A stretch of DNA of 36,633 nucleotides. It comes from Chloroflexota bacterium (GTDB taxonomy: Bacteria; Chloroflexota; Limnocylindria; Limnocylindrales; CSP1-4). The notes beneath the pieces are model-generated. The model ran no database searches and was not told the origin of the DNA. It was given only the letters and a program-made list of their open reading frames with translations. The position numbers and the translations under genes were made by a program. Position 1 is the first letter of the stretch. Each line of letters opens with the position of its first letter. Of the stretch, positions 15,492 through 23,996 are shown piece by piece. The stretch spans positions 79,724-116,356 of the forward strand of contig PMLK01000089.1 of NCBI GenBank assembly GCA_003158875.1. Reading direction: 5' to 3'.

Positions 15492-16691
15492 TCAGTCGGA
15501 CCGAGGCGTGACGGCCAATACAGCCAGGGCCGCCACGGCGAGACCTGGGATGATCGTCCACGCCCCCGCGACGCCGACGTAGTCCGCGGCCAGGCCAAGT
15601 GCGGAGGGTGCGAGCAGAACCGCAAACCCGGACGCGAGAGAGGCCCTGGCGGCTGCCTGCAGCTGAGCCCTCGGCGCGATTTGAAGCGCGACACTCAAGC
15701 CAACCGGCCAAATTCCAGAGGTCCCCAGGCCGCCGAGGAAGAGTCCGATCGCCGACAAAACTGGTAAGGTCGAGACCCAGACAATTCCCGAGCCGGCCAG
15801 CACCACCACAAGACCCGCGGCAATGATGCTTCGCGCCGGACGCCCGGCGCCAAGACCGCGGCCGATGGCTGCTCGACCGACGAACATCCCCGCGACGAAG
15901 AGACTCGCCAGAATGGACGCGTCGGCCCCCGCGAGTCCGGTTTGTCTTGCGACCATCGTCGAGCCCCAGAAGACGAAAGAGAACTCGATCGAGACGCCCA
16001 GAACCAGGAGAAGCCAGGCGAACCAGTACGCCCCGGGGAGCGTGGCATGGGGGGTTCTGACCTGGTTTCGCGTGTCCGACCCGCGTGGGCGAATGATAGT
16101 CAGTACCACGAACGCGGCCACGGGCACGATCAATGCCACGCGCCAGGCATGCAGCACGGAGGCGGCAAGGCCCAGCACGACCGGCGCCGAGGCGGCGGTC
16201 ACCATCGAGACCGCATTGATCTGGCTGAGCATCCTGCGGGCCTTGCTCGCGCCGCCGCTACCCATTCGAACATTGATGTGGATGCTTAGGTAGCTGCCGC
16301 CGAGGCCCATTAGAAAGGCTCCGGCAAGTGACACCGGCAGGCTCGGTGCTAGCACAACCATCGCGATCGCGATCGTCAAGTCCGCGACCGCCAGGTCCAG
16401 CAGCCAGCTGGAGCCGAGTCTACGGGCGACCAGATCCGCGCTGATGCCGGCTGTCAGCGTGCCGAAGGCCAGCGCCGACGCGTGCAACCCCGCCTGGAAA
16501 TCGGTCAAGTGCAGGTCCAGGCGCAGGTATGGAGTGGCGTTGCCCAGACCGTAAAGGAGGTACGCCCATACGGCAAGGTAGGAAAAGAGGATCCAGATGT
16601 TGCGCGTCGACGAGGCGGCATCCGGCGGGAAAGCGGCATCCGGCGGCGAGTCGGCATTCAATGGGGCCGCGGCCGTCGTCTCGGGACTCAA
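15492..16691 (-). CDS. Major facilitator superfamily transporter
   Basis: Twelve-helix inner-membrane transporter, 399 residues. A soluble N-terminal tail with a small repeat (SPPDAAFPPDAAS) precedes helix 1 (NIWILFSYLAVWAYLLYGLG). The loop after helix 2 reads ADLVARRLGSSW, a degenerate form of the MFS signature. The second half contains RAAIGRGLGAGRPARSI as the matching loop. The substrate is unknown. The only in-frame starts after the upstream stop codon are a TTG at 16691 and another TTG shortly after, so the exact start is uncertain. It is the first of three minus-strand genes with the two propeller proteins. Confidence 0.83.
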   Translation of the reverse strand: MSPETTAAAPLNADSPPDAAFPPDAASSTRNIWILFSYLAVWAYLLYGLGNATPYLRLDLHLTDFQAGLHASALAFGTLTAGISADLVARRLGSSWLLDLAVADLTIAIAMVVLAPSLPVSLAGAFLMGLGGSYLSIHINVRMGSGGASKARRMLSQINAVSMVTAASAPVVLGLAASVLHAWRVALIVPVAAFVVLTIIRPRGSDTRNQVRTPHATLPGAYWFAWLLLVLGVSIEFSFVFWGSTMVARQTGLAGADASILASLFVAGMFVGRAAIGRGLGAGRPARSIIAAGLVVVLAGSGIVWVSTLPVLSAIGLFLGGLGTSGIWPVGLSVALQIAPRAQLQAAARASLASGFAVLLAPSALGLAADYVGVAGAWTIIPGLAVAALAVLAVTPRSD

Positions 16692-17058
16692 CGATGAACC
16701 CCTATCTGCGTCTTGTAACTGTGTCGGTGATCGGATGCAAGCAGTCTAGTCCTGGGCGGCATTGCGGCCCGAGACCCCATACGGGTGGGGGATCTCCCGA
16801 TACGTATGGCTCCGGCGACAGGGACGATTGGCGTCATGCAACACGGCCGGCACCACATACGATCCACGAATGCGCTCACTTCGACGACCGTCGGTTGCGA
16901 TTGCCGGCGCCACGGCATGGTGCAGTGCGAGGGGACACGAAGTGGTGCGTACACGCGACGCCCGTACTTACGTATGAGTGGCCCGGCGGCATTGGGGAGG
17001 TAGTCTCGCAACACGTTCGGAGGGGTCAGCTTGGACCCCGAGAGCGTGAGGAGGCTGA
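16692..17058. other. Divergent intergenic region
   Basis: This stretch of 367 bases separates the MFS gene from the tandem-domain protein gene. I see no convincing gene. It holds a 6-bp hairpin GGGGTC-AGCTTG-GACCCC (17022-17039) about 20 bases before the rightward start codon, in what would be the 5' leader, and a TAGTCT (17001-17006) that could act as a -10. Neither is strong enough to call. Confidence 0.4.
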
Positions 17059-17613
17059 GTGCTCGTCCCGTTTGTCGGGTACGCGTTGGGTCACCGTCTC
17101 ATCGGTCGTGTCGAGTGCGATGGTGGGCGGATGGCCGAATTGCTCGATCGGGTCGATTCGATCGTCGTCCACGAGGCGTACGTCGAGGCCTTCACCGACG
17201 ATACGGTCACGAATCTGGGCGCGTTCGCAGTCGATCGCTCGAGCCTGTTTGCCGTCGAGGCTGTGGATGCCGTCGAGGCTGTGGAGGACGTGTACGGCCG
17301 GCGAACGTTCCCTCAGCCACGTCCTTCCGTCAACCGGCAGGTGCGTGGCCACAGACTGCAGATCCAGCTCGGCCCGTACAGCGCTCTGGGTCTGGTCGAT
17401 GCTTCTCCGAGCGAGCTATCTCAGCCCCTCCAGGCCAGCGGTAGCATGATCCCACTACACCAGGCCACGATCGGATTTGCCGCCCGGGCTGGAGTTCAGC
17501 TGCGCGACGTCGGCACGCTTCTGGTGAATCGGGAGATGATCGATTGGGTCCGAGCGAACGACGACGACGCCTCCGCCTTCACCGGCTTGCCCGTTCATGC
17601 CGACCCCAGCTGA
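17059..17613 (+). CDS. Hypothetical protein with two copies of a small domain
   Basis: A 184-residue soluble protein with no signal peptide and no named family I am certain of. It appears to contain one domain twice. Copy 1 (about 10-70) runs from GHRLIGRV through VVHEAYVEAF to LGAFAVDRSSLFAVEA. Copy 2 (about 105-170) runs from YSALGLVDAS through IPLHQATIGF to VGTLLVNREMIDWVRA. The shared pattern is an L-x-G-x-V strand, an Arg/Ser-Leu helix, a short H/D-A strand and a final V/L-[D/N]-R strand. The 272-residue protein encoded beyond the hydrolase gene shows the same pattern twice. The GTG start has GAGGAGG close upstream. A role linked to the hydrolase is only suggested by position. Confidence 0.7.
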   Translation: MLVPFVGYALGHRLIGRVECDGGRMAELLDRVDSIVVHEAYVEAFTDDTVTNLGAFAVDRSSLFAVEAVDAVEAVEDVYGRRTFPQPRPSVNRQVRGHRLQIQLGPYSALGLVDASPSELSQPLQASGSMIPLHQATIGFAARAGVQLRDVGTLLVNREMIDWVRANDDDASAFTGLPVHADPS

Positions 17614-17678
17614 CGCCGCGGGGTACCATCGCTCTCGTTCGTGGCAATGATCCGAACTCGATCTCGAGGGGCGCGTAG

Positions 17679-18494
17679 ATGAGCACACTCAGGGTCGCTC
17701 TCGTACAACTGGCAGCGGACCAGGATGTGGCTGCCAACGTGGACCGCGCGGTGGCTCTCATCCGTGAGGCGGGCGAGTCCAAGCCCGGGTTGATCGCCTT
17801 GCCAGAGATGTTCCAGTACCGCGGCCCGCTGACCGGTTTTCGCGAGTCGGCGACGAAGCTCCCCGGCTCACTGACGCAGCCGTTCGCTGCGCTGGCCCAC
17901 GAGCTCAACTGCTGGCTGCTCCTCGGCAGCCTGGCCGAGCGCTCAACGGACCCCCTGCGGCCGTTCAACACATCGGTGCTGCTTGATCCGGCCGGCCGCA
18001 TCTCCGCTACGTACCGGAAGCGACATCTCTTCGACGTCTCGATCAAGGACGGTCCTTCTGACCAGGAATCGGCCCGGATCACGCCCGGCGACACCAGCGT
18101 CGTGGCGCTGATGGAGGGGTTGGCCCAGGAAGTGGACGTTCGCCTCGGGCTCAGCATCTGCTTCGATCTGCGCTTTCCGGAGCTTTATCGCGAACTCGCC
18201 GCCGACGGCGCCGTGATCATGGCCGTTCCCGCCAACTTCACCGAGACCACCGGCCGCGATCACTGGGAAGTCTTGCTGCGAGCCCGCGCCATCGAGAACG
18301 GGGCGTTCGTGATCGCCCCCGCTCAGTGCGGCATCGGTGCCGGCGTGCCGACACATGGCCGCAGCATGATCGTCGACCCGTGGGGAACAGTCGTCGCCCA
18401 GGCGCCGGACGGGCCCGGAGTGGTCGTAGCGGACCTGCGTCTGGAGAAGGTCGTCGAGGTCCGCCGGCAGCTACCGACTCAGCCCTCGCGCTGA
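17679..18494 (+). CDS. Carbon-nitrogen hydrolase (nitrilase superfamily, Nit-like)
   Basis: Cytoplasmic amidase of the nitrilase superfamily, 271 residues, closest in layout to Nit1/Nit2 omega-amidase-type enzymes. The catalytic triad is visible: E43 in IALPEMF, K114 in YRKRHLFD and C161 in SICFDLRFPELY. Further family runs are HWEVLLRARAIENGAFVIAP and GRSMIVDPWGTVVAQA. Nit-type enzymes hydrolyse deaminated glutathione or alpha-ketoglutaramate; the true substrate here is unknown. ATG start with GAGGGG about eight bases upstream; a TACCAT near 17621 may be the -10. It lies between two genes for tandem-domain proteins and converges on the second, 25 bases apart. Confidence 0.92.
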   Translation: MSTLRVALVQLAADQDVAANVDRAVALIREAGESKPGLIALPEMFQYRGPLTGFRESATKLPGSLTQPFAALAHELNCWLLLGSLAERSTDPLRPFNTSVLLDPAGRISATYRKRHLFDVSIKDGPSDQESARITPGDTSVVALMEGLAQEVDVRLGLSICFDLRFPELYRELAADGAVIMAVPANFTETTGRDHWEVLLRARAIENGAFVIAPAQCGIGAGVPTHGRSMIVDPWGTVVAQAPDGPGVVVADLRLEKVVEVRRQLPTQPSR

Positions 18495-18519
18495 GCGGCG
18501 CCCGACATCACTCGGCGCC

Positions 18520-19338
18520 TCAGGCCGCCCCAGACCGGCGCATCTGCTCCGAATCCTCTTCGTCTCGGGCCGAACTTCCGGCCGGCGAGGTCGAGTCGTC
18601 GAGCACGGTGACGATCTGTTCGCGGTTGATCAGGGCAAACGGGTAGCGGCCCACCACCGCCGGGTCGGACAGCCAGCGAACCGTGATGTCCGTGATCGGC
18701 AGGAAGTGAGGGTCGGGCGTCTCCAGGAACTGGGAGATCGAACCGTACGCCACGAGGTGGATGGTGCCCTTGATGACGTATCCGGGAGTGACGATCGAGA
18801 CCCGCGTCCGCTGCTTCTGCACGACCGGGGCTCCGGGGCGGGCTTGGCGGACGGGATTCTTTTCGGCGACCAGGATGACCTGGTTGAGCCTCACCCAGAG
18901 CGTGCCTTTGCGATCGTCCTGAGCGGGCGCCCGTGTCTGGCCCAGATGGACGTGCCACGCGTCCTGGACCTGGACGAAGCCCGACTTCATGTTCAGCCAG
19001 TCGGACAGCCGATCGAACTGGCCCGTGCTGATACCGCCGGAGATCTCGAAGCCGTCGCCGAAGACCTCGACCTCCTGGGTGGTCCCGGTGGGTTCCTCGC
19101 TGGCGCCGATCAGCCAATCGTTGCCGGCCGGCCCCACGGGTGAACCGAGCGTGCCCCAGACGGGGTCGAATCCGGGAGGCGTGTCGAATCCGCCGTCCTG
19201 GCGACCGCCGTTCGGATCGCCCAGTCGAATCATGGGTGAAGCACCGATCAGCCCGCCCGGGCCGATCACGAGGTCGGGATCGAACTCGGTGCTATCGGTC
19301 TGGCGCGCCCCCCCGAAGAACCCGGGTCGTCCAGCCAT
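18520..19338 (-). CDS. Hypothetical protein with two copies of the same small domain
   Basis: A 272-residue protein. The first 90 residues are Gly/Pro-rich and probably disordered (MAGRPGFFGGARQTD). Two domain copies follow. Copy 1 (about 95-165) contains FEISGGISTG, RLSDWLNMKSGFVQVQDA and LWVRLNQVILVAE. Copy 2 (about 185-250) contains YVIKGTIHLV, ISQFLETPDPHFLPITDI and FALINREQIVTVLD. The pattern I/V-x-G-x-I, R-L/I-S-D/Q-x-L, F-x-x-[I/V]-x-D, then [V/I]-N-R-x-x-I-x-x-V matches the protein encoded at 17059-17613. The linker in copy 1 is basic and polar. A short acidic tail ends the protein. Function unknown; the shared domain is inferred by eye. Confidence 0.72.
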   Translation of the reverse strand: MAGRPGFFGGARQTDSTEFDPDLVIGPGGLIGASPMIRLGDPNGGRQDGGFDTPPGFDPVWGTLGSPVGPAGNDWLIGASEEPTGTTQEVEVFGDGFEISGGISTGQFDRLSDWLNMKSGFVQVQDAWHVHLGQTRAPAQDDRKGTLWVRLNQVILVAEKNPVRQARPGAPVVQKQRTRVSIVTPGYVIKGTIHLVAYGSISQFLETPDPHFLPITDITVRWLSDPAVVGRYPFALINREQIVTVLDDSTSPAGSSARDEEDSEQMRRSGAA

Positions 19339-19628
19339 TTCCGTCTCTAAGTAGCATCAACTAGGTGCGTCCCTGCACCCACCTGAGTAATCGGCAGCCC
19401 GCTTCGGGAAGTGAACTCGGGACGGTGAGCAATAGGTTTCGGAGGCAGCCGTAATCGAATTGTGTGCCCTTCCCTGTCAGGCAACTATGGCCCACGAGGG
19501 GCAACTCGATCTGCGGCGGTCGTCTAGGCGTAATGGCCTATCTCTAGTGCGGACCCTGGTCTTGCCGCGAGCTGCCTCGAATCCGGCGTCGCGGCCCCCG
19601 GCGGATCAGCGGTGACGCGTCGCGCCAC

Positions 19629-21107
19629 TCAGCCTTCGTCGTCTGGGGGTTCGCCGGGCAGCGAAATCGTGAACGCGGCCCCGACATCCTTCCGGGCCGG
19701 CTCGAGACGTAGACTGCCGTCCATGGCGATGAGCAGCTGGCGGGAAACGTAGAGCCCGAGGCCGGTTCCGTCGCCGCTCGTGCGCTCTTCGCCACGCGTG
19801 AAGCGTGCGAACAGCCGCTGCCGATCCGACTCACTCACGCCGGGGCCGTGGTCGGCGACCGTCACTTCAAGCTGATGTTCAGCCTCGTTGGGGCGGATCT
19901 CCACTTCCACTTTACCGTCGCGGCCGCCGTACTTGACCGCGTTGTCCAGGATCGCCCACAGCACCTGATCGACCTGATCTGGATCGCCAACCGCCAGCCA
20001 GCCACGAGAGGCGTCGTGCATCCGGAACACGACCCCGGTGGCGTTGAGCGCCTCCCAGGTCTTCCGGACGCGTGGTCCCATGGCCATTACTTCGGCATCG
20101 GCGCGCAGGGCTCCGGCCTCCAGGCGCGTCATCGTCAGGAGCTGGCGGACAAGTCGGGTCAATCGGTCCGCTTGCTCGGAAACGATCTGGAGGCGTCGGT
20201 CCGCGCCCGCCTCTTCGGATGACGTCCGGATCTGATCGACATAAGCGCGAATGCTCGTCAGCGGCGTCTGCAGGTTGTGGCTCACGCCGCGCAGAAACTC
20301 ATCCTTGGCCGCGTCGAGTTCCAGCAAGCGCGAGTTTTGGCGCTCGATCTGGCCGAACAGCTGGGCATTGCGCAGCGCTACTCCAACCTCGCTCGCGAAC
20401 AGGTCGAGCAGGTCCTGATCCGCACGCTCCCAGCCGCGTGTCGCGGGTAGATGCCCGGCCAACAGGCCGAGGGTCTCGCGGCCGGCCTTGACGGCGGCGC
20501 GGACGGGGCGCGGCATGCCCGGGATCAACTCTTCCGGCGCCACATCATCGGGGTCCTCAGGCTGGATCGAGCAGTCGATAAGACCGAAGATGCCGCTCGC
20601 GTCGGTTTCGGCGCGCGTCGCCAGAGGCTCGACCCCGTCGGCCGGGTTGTAGCCAGCCACGGCCACCAGCAGTGCCGCCAGCTCCCGGTTGCGGCGCGCG
20701 GCTTCGGCCGCGATCCTGTTGTGGCTCTCGGCAAGCCGAGCCAGCTCGTCGTCGCCGCCGATGTGAATCGGTCCGCTGGGCTCTCCGGCGGCGACGCGCT
20801 CGACCGCGATGGTGATGCGCCGCAGGGGCGAGGTCATGCTCGATCCCGCCACAGCCGCCGCGAGCAGGCCAAAGAACGCCGCCGCGACCAGGGCCGCGAG
20901 AAGCAACGTGCCCATGACGGCGGCGTTCGAGTAGAGCTTCGCCACCATGACGATGCCGCCGAACGCAGCGAGTGGGACGACCGAGGCGGCGATCAGGCTG
21001 GCCGTGAGCACGACTCGAAATGACATCCCGAAACCGTGGTCCTCGTTGGATCCGGCCGTAACGTGTCCGGCCGAAGTGTCGGCCGACTTCTCGGGCCTGT
21101 CAGCCAT
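19629..21107 (-). CDS. Sensor histidine kinase (HAMP-GAF-HisKA-HATPase)
   Basis: Membrane sensor kinase of 492 residues, partner of the response regulator just upstream. Two membrane helices (about 31-55 and 64-88) are separated by only a few residues, so there is almost no external domain and the signal is probably sensed in the membrane or cytoplasm. A HAMP linker (88-145) and a GAF-like domain (about 145-255, ending FASEVGVALRNAQLF) follow. The H box is VSHNLQTPLTS with phospho-acceptor H277. The ATPase domain has the N box DNAVKYGG, G1 DHGPGVS and G2 GTGLGLYVS. I chose the ATG at 21107, which overlaps the regulator's end by eight bases; a TTG at 21122 is possible. Confidence 0.93.
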   Translation of the reverse strand: MADRPEKSADTSAGHVTAGSNEDHGFGMSFRVVLTASLIAASVVPLAAFGGIVMVAKLYSNAAVMGTLLLAALVAAAFFGLLAAAVAGSSMTSPLRRITIAVERVAAGEPSGPIHIGGDDELARLAESHNRIAAEAARRNRELAALLVAVAGYNPADGVEPLATRAETDASGIFGLIDCSIQPEDPDDVAPEELIPGMPRPVRAAVKAGRETLGLLAGHLPATRGWERADQDLLDLFASEVGVALRNAQLFGQIERQNSRLLELDAAKDEFLRGVSHNLQTPLTSIRAYVDQIRTSSEEAGADRRLQIVSEQADRLTRLVRQLLTMTRLEAGALRADAEVMAMGPRVRKTWEALNATGVVFRMHDASRGWLAVGDPDQVDQVLWAILDNAVKYGGRDGKVEVEIRPNEAEHQLEVTVADHGPGVSESDRQRLFARFTRGEERTSGDGTGLGLYVSRQLLIAMDGSLRLEPARKDVGAAFTISLPGEPPDDEG

Positions 21108-21807
21108 CGTCTCTCGCCGCAACGAGCTTGTAGCCGAGACCCCGGGCCGTCAGGAGGTGGACCGGGTGATCGGCATCGACTTCGATCTTCTGGCGGAGGC
21201 GGCGCATCGACACCCAGACATACGACGGATCGGCCTCCTCTGTGTCCGTCCAGCCGCGCGACAGGAGCGTTTCTGTGGCGACTATCTCGCCGAGATTGGC
21301 GGCCAGCACATTCAAGAGACGAGCCTCAGTAGGGGTGAGCTGGACTTCCTTTGCGGCTACCGTGGCCGCCCGGCGATACAGGTCGAGAGTTAGATTCGGT
21401 CCGAGCACTAGCGACTGGCGCGGTATCCGATCTCCCAGCCGGCTCAGGACGCGCTGGATTCTGGCCCGTAGCTCCGGGTAGTGGTATGGCTTGGTGACGT
21501 AGTCCTCGGCCACTTCGTCGAGCAGCCTGGCCTTGCTGTCGGCGCTGTCTACCGCCGAAAGAACGATGATCGGCAAATCCGCGTCGGCCTTGATCTGGCG
21601 CGCCAGGGCCAGGCCATCGACGCGCGGCATCATCAAGTCGAGCAGGATCAAGTCCGGCCAGCCCGACTCGAGCCTGTGGACAGCCTCCTGACCGTCTCGA
21701 GCTGTGGCGACCTCGTAACCGTCCTCGCTGAGCTGTTCGGACAGCACCACGAGCAGACTCGGGTCGTCGTCGACCAGCAGGATCCGTCGCGGTCGGTGGT
21801 CCATCAT
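21100..21807 (-). CDS. OmpR-family response regulator
   Basis: Response regulator of 235 residues, first gene of the pair with the sensor kinase. Receiver domain: acidic cluster D13-D15, phospho-acceptor D57 (DLILLDLMMP) and the lysine in AEDYVTKPYHYPEL. This last run lacks the usual GAD before the DY and has YHY in place of F. The C-terminal winged helix (about 135-230) contains LTPTEARLLNVLAANLG and DPSYVWVSMRRLRQKIE. The partial regulator at the right edge has a closely similar effector domain (DPAYVWVTVRRLRQKLE), so the two are paralogues and may bind similar sites. ATG with a GGGGGAG-type site upstream. Confidence 0.94.
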   Translation of the reverse strand: MMDHRPRRILLVDDDPSLLVVLSEQLSEDGYEVATARDGQEAVHRLESGWPDLILLDLMMPRVDGLALARQIKADADLPIIVLSAVDSADSKARLLDEVAEDYVTKPYHYPELRARIQRVLSRLGDRIPRQSLVLGPNLTLDLYRRAATVAAKEVQLTPTEARLLNVLAANLGEIVATETLLSRGWTDTEEADPSYVWVSMRRLRQKIEVDADHPVHLLTARGLGYKLVAARDDG

Positions 21808-21850
21808 CCGTGCTCGCTCCCCCGAGGGTCCGGTTGCGGTTCTCCCGCCG

Positions 21851-21856
21851 AGTATA
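21851..21856 (-). promoter_or_regulatory. Candidate -10 (TATACT) for the two-component operon
   Basis: TATACT on the minus strand, about 44 bases before the response regulator ATG, in the 72-base gap after the endonuclease III-like gene. It would give a short leader with a normal Shine-Dalgarno, unlike the leaderless genes elsewhere in the window. Confidence 0.45.
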
Positions 21857-21879
21857 GGTGGGGCGAGAGCGGCTGTGGC

Positions 21880-22797
21880 CTATTCGGCGTTCCGAGTGAA
21901 CAAGCGGCAGCGGGCGGCGAGCGGGCAATGTTCGCAGTCGGGGCGCTGAGCGTGGCAGGTGCGGCGCCCGTGTTCGATCAGCAGGACGTGGGTCTCGTAC
22001 ATCCGGTCGGGCGACAGCATCGCCAGGAAGAAGTCGTGGGCCTGGTCCGCGTCCGACTTGGGCGGAACGAGCCCGATGCGATCGGCGACGCGGAAAATGT
22101 GGCGGTCGACGGGCATCAGCGGCGTCCCGAAGCTGAACATCAGCACAACCGAAGCGGTCTTCTTACCGATCCCCGGGATCGCCGCGAGCCAGTCGCGCGC
22201 CGCCAGGGGTTCCATGTCGCGCAGGAACTCGAGGGAGTAGCCGCCGTTGGCGGACAGGGCGCGGAGGGCGGCCTGGATTCGGGGCGCCTTCTGATTGGCC
22301 AGGCCGCCCGGCCGGATGACGTCAGTGAGTTCCTCGATCGGGGCCGCTTCGACGGCCTGCCAGTCGGGTCCGGGCAGGTCCGGCAGCCCGACGCCGCCCC
22401 AGCCCGGGAAGTGGCGAGGCTCGAGTGAGGCGCCCTGTGGCGTCGGCGCCGATGGGTAGCGGTTCCGCAGAGCGCCGAACGCGACTTCGGCGTTGATGTC
22501 AGCGCTATTGGCGGTGAGGATCGTGAGAATCAACTCGCTGGTAGGTTCCAGGCGGTGCTGCCAGACCGGCCGGCCATTGATTTCCCCGAGCCGATCGAGC
22601 ACGAACGACATCAGTCCGGGGCGCTTGCGCTCGAGTTGGGTGGCCCAGCGTCTGGCCACGGCTTCCGGACTCGGCTTGGGCCGCTTTCTGGGCTTGGATC
22701 CGAATGCGGGCTTGGGCGATCTCGCGGGCGATTCATTGGCCGCCGATCCCTCGGGAGCCGGGTTCGGCGCAGCGGAGGCCGCCCTCGACGGAATCAT
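21880..22797 (-). CDS. Endonuclease III-like HhH-GPD DNA repair protein
   Basis: Base-excision DNA glycosylase/lyase-like protein, 305 residues, with an extra N-terminal basic, disordered segment of about 60 residues. The helix-hairpin-helix is LAAIPGIGKKTASVVL, where the lysine after GIG corresponds to the catalytic lysine. The catalytic aspartate is in PVDRHIFRVADRIG. The [4Fe-4S] cluster cysteines are spaced C-x6-C-x2-C-x5-C near the end (CHAQRPDCEHCPLAARC). The core is longer and more divergent than E. coli Nth, with an insertion before FLRDMEPLAARDWL. The ATG overlaps the glycerate kinase stop as ATGA (22794-22797), making it the last gene of a four-gene operon otherwise devoted to glycerate glycosides. 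Confidence 0.9.
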   Translation of the reverse strand: MIPSRAASAAPNPAPEGSAANESPARSPKPAFGSKPRKRPKPSPEAVARRWATQLERKRPGLMSFVLDRLGEINGRPVWQHRLEPTSELILTILTANSADINAEVAFGALRNRYPSAPTPQGASLEPRHFPGWGGVGLPDLPGPDWQAVEAAPIEELTDVIRPGGLANQKAPRIQAALRALSANGGYSLEFLRDMEPLAARDWLAAIPGIGKKTASVVLMFSFGTPLMPVDRHIFRVADRIGLVPPKSDADQAHDFFLAMLSPDRMYETHVLLIEHGRRTCHAQRPDCEHCPLAARCRLFTRNAE

Positions 22798-23996
22798 TCC
22801 GGGCGTGCTCCGGTGGCTCGTCGTTCGCGGACGGCGACGCCGATCTCCACGAGGCGCGCGAGCCTCTCGCCGGCCGCGGCAACGAGTGGCTTGGCTCGGC
22901 TCATCGCGTCGTCGAGCGGCATCGGCCCGTCGACGACGGGCACGGCTACGGCTCCGGCCGCGGCCAGCGCCGCCACACCCTCGCGAGTGGCCGCTCCACC
23001 GACCGCGAGACAGGGCACGCCGGCCACGGCCGCGCGCCTGGCCACACCCAGGGCCGTCTTGCCGTATGCGGTCTGATCGTCGATGCGGCCCTCGCCAGTG
23101 ATTACGAGGTCGGCCGTCGCGAGCCGCTCGTCGAAGTTCGTCTCCTCCATCACGACGTCCACGCCCGGCACCAGTTCGAATGAGTGCAGGTGTCCAGCGA
23201 TGCACATCAAACCGAATCCGGCGCCGCCGGCCGCGCCCGCTCCGGGCAAGTCGCGGGCCGTTGTCCCCGAGGCCTTTTCCAGTAAGTCGGCGAAGCGCCC
23301 GAGCCATGCCTCCAGGGCGGCGACATCCTCCGGCCAGGCGCCCTTCTGCGGACCGTACGTGGCCGCGGCGCCATGGTCGCCGAGGAGTGGATTGGTGACG
23401 TCGCAGGCGACTCGAAAGTCGACCTCGCGAAGCCGGATGTCGAGGGCCGCCAGGTCCATCGCGACGAGATCGGGAATCGGACCGGGCAGCGCTTCCGCCG
23501 GATCGCTGCGATACCAGGCGCCCAGGGCCCGCAGCAAGCCCGCCCCGCCGTCCGTTGTGGCACTGCCGCCGACTCCCAGAAGCACTCGGCGGACCCCGGT
23601 GTCCAGAATGTCGGCCAGAATTTCGCCCGTTCCTTCGGTGGTGGCGATGAGTGGGCTGCGTGGCTCGCCCTCGGGCAGTCGGGACAGCCCCGAAGCCTCC
23701 GCCAGCTCCACAGCCGCGCGCTGTCCGTCACTGGAAAGGAGCCACCGCGCCGTCAACGGCCGTCCCAGCGGATCGTGGGTCGAGCACTCCTGCCACTCCC
23801 AGCCGCCCGTTTCGGCGATCGCAGCCAGCGTTCCCTCACCGCCGTCGGCAAGAGGAGCCAGTATCAACTCGTCGTCGGGGCGGGCGGCCGCCCAACCTTG
23901 CGCCAGCGCGTGGGCGACTTCCACCGACGTCAACGAGCCCTTGAACGAATCGGGGGCGAGTACCACTCGGAGCGGCCCAATTCCGCGGCCGGTCAT
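22794..23996 (-). CDS. Glycerate kinase (GlxK/GarK family)
   Basis: Phosphorylates D-glycerate with ATP, 400 residues, about the family's normal length. Recognisable runs are VVLAPDSFKGSLTSVEVA at the N-terminus, LADGGEGTLAA, the phosphate loop GVGGSATTDGGAGLLRALG and the conserved TNPLLGDHGAAATYGPQKGA. A later acidic motif is ITGEGRIDDQTAYGKTALGVA. E. coli members make 2-phosphoglycerate, so direct supply of 3-phosphoglycerate to the upstream GpgS is not certain. It overlaps by ATGA both the GpgS fusion gene (23993-23996) and the repair gene after it. In context it probably returns glycerate, for instance from glucosylglycerate breakdown, to central metabolism. Confidence 0.94.
   Translation of the reverse strand: MTGRGIGPLRVVLAPDSFKGSLTSVEVAHALAQGWAAARPDDELILAPLADGGEGTLAAIAETGGWEWQECSTHDPLGRPLTARWLLSSDGQRAAVELAEASGLSRLPEGEPRSPLIATTEGTGEILADILDTGVRRVLLGVGGSATTDGGAGLLRALGAWYRSDPAEALPGPIPDLVAMDLAALDIRLREVDFRVACDVTNPLLGDHGAAATYGPQKGAWPEDVAALEAWLGRFADLLEKASGTTARDLPGAGAAGGAGFGLMCIAGHLHSFELVPGVDVVMEETNFDERLATADLVITGEGRIDDQTAYGKTALGVARRAAVAGVPCLAVGGAATREGVAALAAAGAVAVPVVDGPMPLDDAMSRAKPLVAAAGERLARLVEIGVAVRERRATGARPE

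Noticed and set aside
16692-16760. TTGCAT-17-TACAAG as a promoter for the second MFS gene
   Set aside because: Only half of each hexamer matches consensus; too weak to call.
18491-18523. GGCGCC inverted repeat between the convergent hydrolase and tandem-domain genes as a terminator
   Set aside because: The stem needs a two-base bulge, overlaps the stop codon and has no T run.
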